DNA from: Triticum aestivum
Lineage: Eukaryota; Streptophyta; Magnoliopsida; Poales; Poaceae
Assembly: GCF_018294505.1 (NCBI RefSeq)
Contig: NC_057795.1
Location: 228,884,643 to 228,948,642, forward strand
Direction of reading: 5' to 3'
DNA length: 64,000 nucleotides
The position numbers and the translations under genes were made by a program. Below, in pieces: positions 44,776 through 55,333 of this stretch; position 1 is the first letter of the stretch; each line of letters starts with the position of its first letter. The notes under the pieces are model-generated. The model saw nothing but the letters and a program-made list of their open reading frames with translations. It was not told the origin of the DNA and made no database searches.

Positions 44776-46498
44776 TGAAGGAAATCTGCATAATAAAGTT
44801 GTTTTTTATATTTCCTTATACCATGATAAATGTTTATTATTCATGCTAGATTTGAATTAACCAGAAACTTAATACATGTGTGAATACATAGACAAAACAT
44901 AGTGTCCCTAGTATGCCTCTACTTGACTAGCTCATTAATGAAAGATGGTTATGTTTCCTGATCATAGACATGTGTTGTCATTTGATGAATGGGATCACAT
45001 CATTAGAGAATGATGTGATGGACAAGACCCATCTGTTAGCTTAGTATAATGATCGTTAAGTTTTATTGCTATTGCTTTCTTCATGACTTATACATGTTCC
45101 TCTGACTATGAGATTATGCAACTCCCGAATACCGAAGGAACACCTTGTGTGCTATTAAACGTCACAACATAACTGTGTGATTATAAAGATGCTCTACATG
45201 TGTCTCCGAAGGTGTTTGTTGAGTTGGCATAGATCGAGATTAGGATTTGTCACTCTGTTTATCGGAGAGGTATCTCTAGGCCCTCTCGGTAATGCTCATC
45301 ACTATAAGCCTTGCAAGCAATGTGACTAATGAGTTATTTATGGGATGATGCATTACAGAACGAGTAAAGAGACTTGCCGGTAATGAGATTGAACTAGGTA
45401 TAATGATACCGATGATCGAATCTCGGGCAAGTAACATACCGATGTCAAAGGGAAGAACGTATGTTGTTGTGCGGTTTGACCAATAAAGATCTTCGTAGAA
45501 TATGTAGGAGCTAATATGAGCATCTAGGTTCCGCTATTGGTTATTGATCAGAGATGTGTCTCGATCATGTCTACATAGTTTTCGAACCCGCAGGGTCCGC
45601 ATGCTTAACGTTCGATGATGATTTGTAATATGAATTATGTGTTTTGATGACCGAAGTTTGTTCGGAGTCCCGGATGAGATCACAGACATGACGGGGAGTC
45701 TCGAAACGGTCGAGAGGTAAAGGTTGATATATTGGAAGGTTACAGTGGGACACCGGAATAATTTCGGGAAGTATCGGATATGTTTCGGAGTACAAGGAGG
45801 TTACCGGAACCCCCCGGGGGACTATTGGGCCTTCATGGGGCCCTAGTGGAGAGAGGAGGCCAGCAACCAGGTGGAGGCGCGTGTCCCCCCAAGCCCAAAC
45901 CAAATTGTACTAGGGGTGGGGGAGTGGCCCCCCGTTCCTTCTACTCCTCCACCTCTTTCCCCTTCTCCGGAAAGGAAGGGGGAATCCTACTAGGACTGGG
46001 AGTCCTAGTAGGAATCCCCCCTTGGCACGCCCCTCTAGGCCGGCCGCCTCCTCCCCCCACCTTTATATACGGGGGCAGGAGGGCACCCCAAAGCATAACA
46101 GTTATTCTCTTAACCGTGTGCGGTGCCCCCTCCAGCATTTACTCCTCCGATAGTATCATCGTAGTGCTTAGGCGAAGCCCTGCGCGGATCACATCACCAA
46201 TGCCGTCATCACGCTGTTGTGCTGACGAAACTCTCCCTCGGCCCTCTGCTGGGTCAAGAGTTCGAGGGACGTCATCGAGCTGAACGTGTGCTAAACTCGG
46301 AGGCACCGTATGTTCGGTGCTAGATTGGTTGGATTGTGAAGACGTTCGACTACATCAGCTGCGTTAACATAACGCTTCCGCTTTCGGTCTACAAGGGTAC
46401 GTAGACACACTCTTCCCCTCTCATTGATATGCATCTCCTAGATAGAGCTTGCGTGATCATAGGAATTTTTTTGAAATTGCATGCTATGTTCCCCAACA
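44776..46498 (+). mobile_element. Copia B 5' LTR
   Basis: TG...CA; starts TGAAGGAAATCTGCATAATA and lacks about 10-15 bases (CCTAGAGGCAA region) present in the 3' LTR. A TTTATATAC TATA box near 46070 probably starts transcription. No coding region. Confidence 0.9.
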
Positions 46499-46515
46499 GT
46501 GGCAACCGAGCCAGG
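46499..46515 (+). other. Copia B primer-binding site
   Basis: TGGCAACCGAGCCAGG follows the LTR by one or two bases. Related elements have TGGTATCAGAGCCAGG, complementary to initiator tRNA-Met; the site here is altered in the middle. Confidence 0.7.
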
Positions 46516-47733
46516 TCTATGCGTATCATCTACGCATGAGTAGAACACAAAGAGTTGTGGGCGATAATAGTCATACTACTTACCACCAACGTCTTACTTT
46601 AATTCGGCGGTATTGTTGGATGAAGTGGCCCGGACCGACATTACGTGACCGCGTTCAAGAGACTGGTTCTACCGACGTTCTTTGCACACGGGTGGCTAGC
46701 GGGTGTCTGTTTCTCCAACTTTAGTTGAATCGAGTTTGACTATGGCCGGTCCGTGTTGAAGGTTAAAATAGCACACTTGACGAAAAATCGTTGTGGTTTT
46801 TGATGCATAGGTAAGAACGATTCTTGCTAGAAGCCCGTAGCAGCCACGTAAAACTTGCAACAACAATGTAGAGGACGTCTAACTTGTTTTTGCAGGGCTT
46901 GTTGTGATGTGATATGGTCAAGACATGATGTGGTATAAATTGTTGTATGAGATGATCATGTTTTGTAACAAAATTACCGGCAACTGGCGGGATCCATATG
47001 GTTATCGCTTTATTGTATGATATGCAATCGCCATGTAATTGCTTTACTTTATCACTATGTGGTAGCGATAGTCGTAGTAGAAATAGTTAGCAAGATGACA
47101 ACGATGCTACGATGGAGATCAAGGTGTCAAGCCGGTGACAATGGAGATCATGACGGTGCTTTGGAGATGGAGATCAAAGGCACAAGATTATGATGGCCAT
47201 ATCATGTCACATATTTTGATTGCATGTGTTGTTTATCTTTTATGCATCTTATTTTGCTTAGTACGACGGTAGCATTATAAGATGACCCCTCACTAAATTT
47301 CAAGGTATAAGTGTTCTCCCTGAGTATGCACCGTTGCTACAGTTCGTCTTGCCGAGACACCACGTGATGATTGGGTGTGATAAGCTCTATGTTCACATAC
47401 AACGGGTGCAAGCAAATTCTGCACGTGCAGAATACTCGGGTTAAACTTGATGAGCCTAGTATATGCAGATATGGCCTCGGAACACCGAGACCGAAAGGTC
47501 GAACGTGAATCATATAGTAGATATGATCAACATAGAGATGTTCACCATTGAAAACTACTCCATCTCACATGATGATCGAACATGGTTTAGTTGATATGGA
47601 TCATGTGATCATTTAGATGACTAGAGGGATGTCTATCTAAGTGAGAGTTCTTTAGTAATATGATTAATTAGACTTTAATTTATCATGAACTTAGTCATGA
47701 TAGTTTCTTGCATATCTATGTTGTTGTAGATCA
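46516..47733 (+). other. Copia B untranslated leader
   Basis: About 1.2 kb between primer site and gag. No conserved reading frame; a long leader is usual in Angela/BARE-type elements. Confidence 0.7.
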
Positions 47734-48560
47734 ATGGCCCATGCTACCATTACCATGAATTTTAATGCATTCCTAGAGAAAGCTAAGTTGAAAGATGATG
47801 GTAGCAATTACACGGACTGGGTCTGTAACTTCAGGATTATCCTGATTGCTGCACAGAAGAATTACGTCCTGGAAGCACCTCTAGGTGCAAGGCCTGCTGC
47901 AGGAACAGATGATGATGTTATGAACATCTGGCAAGCTCGATCTGATGACTACTCGATAGTTCAGTGTGCCATGCTTTACGGCTTAGAATTGGGACTTCAA
48001 AGACATTTTGAATGTCATGGAGCATATGAGATGTTCCAAGAGTTGAAGTTAATATTTCAAGCAAATGCCCGAGTTGAGAGATATGAAGTCTCCAACAAGT
48101 TCTATAGCTGCAAGATGGAGGAGAACAGTTCTGTCAGTGAACACATACTCAGAATGTCTGGGTACCATAACCACTTGATTCAGCTGGGAGTTAATCTTCT
48201 TGATGATAGTGTCATTGACAGAGTTCTTCAATCACTGCCACCAAGCTATAAAGGCTTCGTGATGAACTATAATATGCAAGGGATGGAAAAGTCAATTCCC
48301 GAGCTCTTCGCAGTGCTAAAGGCTGCGGAGGTAGAAATCAATAAGGAGCATCAAGTGTTGATGGTGAACAAGACCACTAGTTTCAAGAAAAAGGGCAAAG
48401 GGAAGAAGGGGAACTTCAACAAGAATAGCAATCAAGTTCCTACTCCAAGGAAGAAACACAAGTCTAGACCTAAGCCTGAAACTGAGTGCTTCTACTGCAA
48501 AGGGACTGGTCACTGGAAGTGAAACTGCCCCAAGTATTTAGCGAATAAGAAGGATGGCAA
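47734..48560 (+). pseudogene. Copia B gag
   Basis: Starts at ATG 47734 (MAHATITMNFNAFLEKAKLK). The Copia-type Gag core follows: GSNYTDWVCNFRIILIAAQK, then SVSEHILRMSGYHNHLIQLG and DRVLQSLPPSYKGFVMNYN. A Lys-rich basic stretch precedes a CCHC zinc knuckle, CFYCKGTGHWK, then a TGA (48520-48522) and NC, so the final Cys is beyond the stop. The stop stands where Arg is usual, which fits CGA to TGA. The frame continues unbroken into protease. Confidence 0.88.
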
Positions 48561-50120
48561 AGTGAAAGGTATATTTGATATACATGTTATTGATGTGTAC
48601 CTTACTAATGCTTGTAGTAGCGCCTGGGTATTTGATACTGGTTCTGTTGCTCATATTTGCATCTCGAAACAGGGGCTACGGATTAAACTAAGATTGGCTA
48701 AGGACGAGGTGACGATGCACGTCAGAAATGGTTCCAAGGTCAATGTGATCACCATCGGCACGCTACCTCTACATCTACCTTTGGGATTAGTTTTAGACCT
48801 ATATAATTGTTATTTCGTGCCAGCGTTGAGCATGAACATTATATCTGGATCTTGTCTGATGCGAGATGGTTATCCATTTAAATCAGATAATAATGGTTGT
48901 TCTATTTATATGAGTAATATCTTTTATGGTCATGCACCCTTGTTCAGTGGTCTATTTTTGTTGAATCTCGATCATGGTGATACACATGTTCATAATATTG
49001 AAGCCAAAAGATGCAAAGTTAGTAATGATAGTGCAACTTATTTGTGGCACCGCCGTTTAGGTCATATTGGTGTAAAGCACATGAAGAATCTCCATGCTGA
49101 TGGGCTTTTGGAATCACTTGATTATGAATCACTTGATACTTGCGAACCATGCCTCATGGGCAAGATGACTAAAACTCCGTTCTCCCGAACAACGGAACGA
49201 GCTACTAACTTATTGGAAATAGTACATACTGATGTATGCGGTCAGATGAGTGCTGAGGCTCGTGGCGGGTATCGTTATTTTTTTAACCTTCACAAATGAT
49301 TTGAGAAGATATGGGTATATCTACTTGATGAAACATAAGTATAAAACATTTGAAAAGTTCAAAGAATTTCAAAGTGAAGTGGAAAATCAGCGTAACAAGA
49401 AAATAAAGATTCTATGATCTGATCGCGGAGGCGAATATTTGAGTTACGATTTTGGTCTTCATTTGAAACAATGTGGAATAGTTTCACAACTCAAGACACC
49501 TGGAACACCACAGCGTAATGGTGTGTCCGAACGTCGTAGCCATACTTTATTAGATATGGTGATGATGTCTCTTACTAATTTACCAATATCGTTTTGGGGT
49601 TATAATTTAGAGATAGCTGCATTCACGTTAAATAGGGCACCATCTAAATCCGTTGAGACAACACCATATGAACTGTGGTTTGGCAAGAAACCTAAGATGT
49701 CGTTTCTTAAAGTTTGGGGCTGCGATTCTTATGTGAAAAAGCTTCAACCTAATAAGCTCAAACCCAAATCAGATAAATGCATCTACATAGGATACCCAAA
49801 GGAAACTATTGAGTACACCTTCTATCACAGATCCGAAGGCAGGATATTCGTTGCTAAGAATGGACCCTTTATAGAGAAGGAGTTTCTCTCGAAAGAAGTG
49901 AGTGGGAGGAAAGTAGAACTTGATGAGGTAATTGTACCTTCTCTTGAATTGGAAAGTAGTTCATCACAGAAATCAGTTCTAGTGATTCCTACACCAATTA
50001 AAGAGGAAGCTAATGATGATGATCATGAAACTTCAGATCAAGTTACTACCGAACCTCGTAGGTCAACCAGAGTATGGTCCGCACCAGAGTGTTACGGTAA
50101 TCCTGTTCTGGAAGTCATGT
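48561..50120 (+). pseudogene. Copia B protease and integrase
   Basis: Protease active site AWVFDTGSVAHICISKQ at about 48627-48675 (DTG intact). The integrase zinc finger is HRRLGHIGVKHMKNL...CEPC (two His, two Cys). The first catalytic Asp lies in LLEIVHTDVCGQMS. A one-base insertion in a T run near 49285 shifts the frame. A TGA at 49415-49417 precedes SDRGGEYLSYDF, with the second Asp, and the catalytic Glu is in TPQRNGVSERRSHTLLDM. The Copia-specific C-terminal part with SFWGYNLEIAAFTLNRAPSK and TTPYELWFGKKP follows. Complete in domains but not in frame. Confidence 0.9.
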
Positions 50121-51720
50121 TACTAGACCATGATGAACCTACGAACTATGAGGAAGCGATGACGAGCCGAGATTCCGCGAAATGGCTTGAGGCCATGAAA
50201 TCTAAGATGGGATCCATGTATGACAACAAAGTGTGGACTTCGGTGGACTTGCCCGATGATCGGCAAGCCATAGAAAATAAATGGATCTTCAAGAAGAAGA
50301 CTAACACAGATGGTAATGTTACCGTCTACAAAGCTCGACTTGTTGCGAAAGGTTTTCGACAAGTTCAACGAGTTGACTACGATGAGACCTTCTCACCCGT
50401 AGCGATGCATAAGTTTGTCCAAATCATGTTAGCAATTGCCACATTTTATGATTAGGAATTTTGGCAAATGGATGTCAAAACTGCATTCCTTAATGGAATT
50501 CCTAAAGAACAGTTGTATATGATGCAACCAGAAGGTTTTGTCGATCCAAAAGGTGCTAACAAAGTGTGCAAGCTCCAGCGATCCATTTATGGACTGGTGC
50601 AAGCCTCTCGGAGTTGGAATATATGCTTTGATAATGTGATCAAAGCATATGGTTTTATACAGACTTTTGGAGAAGCCTGTATTTACAAGAAAGTGAGTGG
50701 GAGCTCTGTAGCATTTCTAATATTATATGTGGATGACATATTATTGATTGAAAATAATACAGGATTTCTGGATAGCATAAAAGGATACTTGAATAAGAAT
50801 TTGTCAATGACAGACCTCGGTGAAGCTGCTTATATATTGGGCATCAAGATCTATAGGGATAGATCAGGACGCTTAATTAGACTTTCACAAAGCACATACC
50901 TTGATAAAGTTTTGAAGAAGTTCAAAATGGATTAGTCAAAGAAAGGGTTCTTGTCTGTGTTATAAGGTGTGAAGTTGAGTTAGACTCAATGCCCGACCAC
51001 TGCAGAAGATAGAGAGAAAATGAAAGTCATTCCCTATGCCTCAGCCATAGGTTCTATCATGTATGCAATGTTGTGTACCAGACCTGATGTGTGCCTTGCT
51101 ATAAGTTTAGCAGGGAGGTACCAAAGTAATCCAGGAGTGGATCACTGGACAGCGGTCAAGAACATCCTGAAATACCTGAAAAGGACAAAGGATATGTTTC
51201 TCCTTTATGGAGGTGACAAAGAGCTTGTCGTAAATGGTTACGTCGATGCAAGCTTTGACACTGATCTGGATGACTCTAAGTCGCAAACTGGATACGTATT
51301 TATATTGAATGGTGGAGCTGTCAGTTGGTGTAATTCCAAGCAAAGCGTCATAGCTGGATCTATGTGTGAAGCGGAGTACATAGCTTCTTCGGAAGCAGCA
51401 AATGAAGGAGTTTGGATGAAGGAGTTCATATCCGACCTAGGTGTAATACCTAGTGCATCTGGTCCAATGAAAATCTTTTGTGACAATACTGGAGCAATTT
51501 CTTAGGCGAAGGAATCCAGATTTCACAAGAGAACCAAACACATTAAGAGACGCTTCAATTCCATCTACGATCAAGTCAAGGAGGGATACATAGAGATTTG
51601 CAAGATACATACGGATCTGAATGTTGCAGACCCGTTGACCAAGCCTCTTCCATGAGCAAAACCTGATCAACACCAAGACTCCATGGGTGTTAGAATCATT
51701 ACTTTGTAATCTAGATTATT
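50121..51720 (+). pseudogene. Copia B reverse transcriptase and RNase H
   Basis: RT starts EAMTSRDSAKWLEAMKSKM, then NKWIFKKKT, YKARLVAKGFRQVQRVDYDE, a TAG at 50453-50455, QMDVKTAFLNG, QRSIYGLVQASRSWN and the catalytic YVDDILLIE, intact. Stops at 50933-50935, 50963-50965 and 50981-50983 lie in the linker. RNase H has TGYVFILNGGAVSWCNSKQS and SMCEAEYIASSEAANE, with the catalytic Asp in GYVDASFDTDL, and TKHIKRRFNSI near the end; further stops at 51503-51505 and 51653-51655. All in one frame from 49439 on. Confidence 0.9.
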
Positions 51721-51730
51721 GACTCTAGTG

Positions 51731-51742
51731 CAAGTGGGAGAC
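51731..51742 (+). other. Copia B polypurine tract
   Basis: CAAGTGGGAGAC lies directly before the 3' LTR at 51743, the plus-strand priming site. Copia A has the near-identical CAAGTGGGTGAC at the same place. Confidence 0.75.
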
Positions 51743-53483
51743 TGAAGGAAATATGCCCTAGAGGCAATAATAAAGTTGTTGTTTATATTTCCTTATATCA
51801 TGATAAATTTTTATTATTCGTGCTAGATTTGTATTAACCGGAAACTTAGTACATGTGGGAATACATAGACAAAACATAGTGTCCCTAGTATGCCTCTACT
51901 TGACTAGCTCGTTAATCAAAGATGGTTATGTTTCCTGACCATAGGCATGTGTTGTCATTTGATGAACGGGATCACATCATTAGAGAATGATGTGATGGAC
52001 AAGACCCATGAAATAGCTTAGCATAATGATTGTTAAGTTTTATTGCTATTGCTTTCTTCATGACTTATAGAAGTTTCTCTGACTATGAGATTATGCAACT
52101 CCCGAATACCAGAGGAACACCTTGTGTGCTATCAAATGTCACAACGTAACTAGGTGATTATAAAGATGCTCTATAGGTGTCTCCGAAGATGTTTGTTGAG
52201 TTGGCATAGATCGAGATTAGGATTTGCCACTCCGTGTATCGAAGAGGTATCTCTGGGCCCTCTCGGTAATGCTCATCACTATAAGCCTTGGAAGCAATGT
52301 GACTAATGAGTTATTTATGGGATGATGCATTACGGAATGAGTAAAGGGACTTTCCGGTAACGAGATTGCACTAGGTATAAAGATACTGATGGTCGAATCT
52401 CAGGCAAGTAACATACCAATGACAAAGGGAACAACGTATGTTGTTGTGCGGTTTGACCGATAAAGATCTTCGTAGAATATGTAGGAGATAATATGAGCAT
52501 CCAGGTTCTGCTATTGGTTATTGATCGTACATGTGTCTCGATCATGTCTACATAGTTCTCAAACCCGTAGGGTCCACACGCTTAACGTTCGATGACGATT
52601 TGTATTATGAGTTATGTGTTTTGATGACCGAAATTTGTTCGGAGTCCCGGATGAGATCACGGACATGATGCGGAGTCTCGAAATGGTCGAAAGGTAAACA
52701 TTGATATATTGGAAGGTTACATTCGGACACTTGAATGGTTTCGGGAAGTATCGGATAAGTTTCAGAGTACCGGGAGGTTACTGGAACCCCCCGGGGGACT
52801 ATTGAGCCTTCATGAACCCTAGTGGAGAGAGGAGGCCGGCGGCCAGGTGGAGGCGTGTGCCCCGCCCCCAAGCGCAAACCGAATTGGACTAGGGGTGGGG
52901 GCGCGGCCCCCCTTTCCTTCTTCTCCTCCACCTCTTTCTCCTTCTCCCCTTCTCTTGAAAGGAAGGGGGAATCCTACTAGGACTGGGAGTCCTAGTAGGA
53001 CTCCCCCCTTGGCGCGCCCCTCTAGTCCGGCCGCCTCCTCCCCCCTCTTTTATATATGGGTGCAGGGGGGCACCCCAAAGCATAACAGTTATTCTCTTAG
53101 CCGTGTGCATTGCCCCCTCCACCGTTTACTCCTCCAATAGTATCATCGTAGTGCTTAGGCGAAGCCCTGCGCGGATCACATCACCAACACCGTCATCACG
53201 CTGTCGTGCTGACGAAACTCTACCTCGACCCTCTGCTGGATCAAGAGTTTGAGGGACATTATCGAGCTGAACGTGTGCTGAACTCGGAGGTGTCATACGT
53301 TCGGTGCTAGATCGGTTGGATCGAGAAGACGTTCGACTACATCAACCACGTTAACATAACGCTTTCTCTTTCGGTCTACAAGGGTACATAGACACACTCT
53401 CCCCCTCTCGTTGTTATGCATCTCCTAGATAGATCTTGCGTGATTGTAGGAAATTTTGAAATTGCATGCTACATTCCCCAACA
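51743..53483 (+). mobile_element. Copia B 3' LTR
   Basis: 1,741 bp, starts TGAAGGAAATATGCCCTAGA and ends ACATTCCCCAACA. TATA-like TTTTATATATGG near 53050. Matches the 5' LTR throughout with scattered substitutions and small indels. Confidence 0.92.
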
Positions 53484-54198
53484 CTAAGATCGAGATTTAA
53501 TAAACCATTTACATTGGGTGTATGACCATAGAAGTTTTTATTCATGTAAACAGAACTACAATTGTTCTTTGGCTTAAATGAATAATCGTATTGCTATAAA
53601 CACGATCTAATCATGTTCATGCTCAATGAAACACCAAATAACATTTATTTAGGCTCAACACTAATCCCGAAGGTAGAGGGAGTGTGCAATGGTGATGATA
53701 TCAATCTTGGAAACATTTCCAACACACATCGTTATCTCGCCCTTAACTAGTCTCCATTTATTCTACAACTCATATTTCGAGTTACTAATCTCAGCAACTG
53801 AACTAGTATCAAATACCCAGGGGCTACTACGAGCACCAGTAAGGTACACCTCAATAATATGTATATCAAATATACCTTTCTTTACTTTTCCATCCTTATT
53901 ATCTGCTAATATTTGGGCAGTTCCGCTTCCAGTGACCATTACCCTTGTAGTAGAAGCACTCAATCTCAGGCTTCGGTCTGGCTTTGGGCTTCTTCACGGG
54001 AGCGGCAACTTGCTTGCCATTCTTCTTGAAGTTCCCTTTCTTTCCCTTGCCCTTTCTTAAAACGGGTGGTCTTGTTAACCATCAACACTTGATTCTCTTT
54101 CTTGATTTGTACCTCCGCCGATTTCAGCATCGCGAAGAGCTTGGGAATGGTTTTCATCATCCCTTGCATATTATAGTTCATCACGAAGCTCTAGTAGC
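53484..54198 (-). pseudogene. Copia A gag C-terminus and protease
   Basis: Minus strand, upstream part of the same Copia A gene that continues at 44775. From 54184 down: NYNMQGMMKTIPKLFAMLKS and EVQIKKENQVLMVNKTT (Gag end), then GIFDIHIIEVYLTGARSS and WVFDTSSVAEISNSK. The protease site reads DTS in place of DTG, with Asp kept. The zinc knuckle between them is degraded. The frame then decays to 53484, where Copia B is inserted. Homology to gag stops at about 54198, well short of the gag start; primer site and 5' LTR of Copia A are missing. Confidence 0.82.
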
Positions 54199-55108
54199 AC
54201 GCTTAATGTTTGTTGACGCTAGAGTAGTATTGGGGTATTTGATGAGTGGTAACCAAATGTTGTTCGAAGTCCCGGATGAGATCCCGGACATCGCGAGGAG
54301 TCTCAAAATGTTCGAGAGGGAAAGATTTATATATGGGAAGTCATATTTTGGGTTCCAGAAAAAGGAGGAGTTTTTCCGGTATTGTACCAGGAAGCTTCCA
54401 GAAGGTTCTGAAGGATTCCGGAGGGGTTTGGAAGTCCACAAGTGGGTTCACCACGACCCAAGGGCTAGCATGGGCTGCGGTGAGGAGCCCTGGCTTTATT
54501 GAGCTAGGCGCACCAAGTCCTCAAAATCCCATGTGGCTAGGGAAGGCAAAAAAAAAGGAAGGAGTCCAAGTAGGAATAGGATTGGACTTGGAGTCCAAGT
54601 CCTCTCCCCTTAGTTGCGTCCTAGGGCTTGGAGGTGCTATTTCCCATGCCCCTCCACCTATATATAGAGGGGAGGGGGCGCCCCAAGAGGATAGACCAAG
54701 CCCTTGGCGCCCCTCTCTCTCTCTCTCGTTACTCTGTCCTTCAACCGCCTCGTCCCGGCGACGCTTAGCTAAGCGCTATCGATGCTCCACCACCACCATC
54801 ACCACCACGCCGTCGTGTTGGTTGTGATCCAATCTACTTCTCCTCTCCTGCTTGCTGGATCAAGTAGGAGGACACGTCATCGAGCCACACGTGTGCTAAA
54901 CTCGAAGGTGCCATCCATTCGGCACTAGATCAGTTGGATCTGATCAGATTACGAAAAGTACGAATACATCAACCACGTGATAAATGCTTCCGCTTAGCGA
55001 TCTACAAGGGTATGTAGATGCTCTCCCCCTCTCGTAGCTATGCATCTCCATGGATAGATCTTGCGTGTGCGTAGAATTTTTTTGTTTTCCATGCAACGTT
55101 CCCCAACA
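54199..55108 (+). mobile_element. Truncated Copia LTR, plus strand
   Basis: Matches the 3' half of the Copia A LTR family in opposite orientation: it starts in mid-LTR (ACGCTTAATGTTTGTTGACG) and ends ACGTTCCCCAACA at 55108. A CTATATATAG TATA box lies near 54658 and a TC-repeat near 54715-54728. The 5' half of the LTR is missing, and the break coincides with the end of Copia A homology. Similarity to 22862-24606 is perhaps 85% by eye. Confidence 0.82.
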
Positions 55109-55333
55109 GTGGCATCATGAGTCAAGTCTATGTGTGGATGATATGCACGAGTAGAACACATATGAGTTGTGGGCAATGATGTTCATACTGCTTATCACCA
55201 ACGTCTTATTTTGATTCGGCGGCATTGTGGGAAGAAGCGGCCTGGACCAACCTTACATGTCCACACACATGAGACCGGTTCCACCGACACATGCAACTTG
55301 TTTTGCATAAAGGTGGTTGGCAGGTGTCTGTTT
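55109..55333 (+). other. Primer site and leader of the truncated Copia element
   Basis: TGGCATCATGAGTCAAG follows the LTR, a drifted initiator-tRNA-Met site. The ~220-bp leader resembles 46499-46720 of Copia B (ACGTCTTATTTTGATTCGGC region). It is cut at 55333 by the next LTR, so no gag is present. Confidence 0.75.

Larger units (their letters stand above)
44776..53483 (+). mobile_element. Complete Copia LTR retrotransposon, Copia B (Angela/BARE-like)
   Basis: 8,708 bp with perfect 5-bp duplications CTAAG (44771-44775 and 53484-53488) inside Copia A. LTRs of 1,723 and 1,741 bp start TGAAGGAAAT and end TTCCCCAACA; they differ by roughly 7-8% over the first 430 bases by eye. Order is 5' LTR, primer site, gag, protease, integrase, RT, RNase H, polypurine tract, 3' LTR, the Copia order. 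The gag-pol frame has one frameshift near 49285 and about eight in-frame stops, so it is inactive. It is opposite in orientation to its host Copia A and of a related family. Confidence 0.93.
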
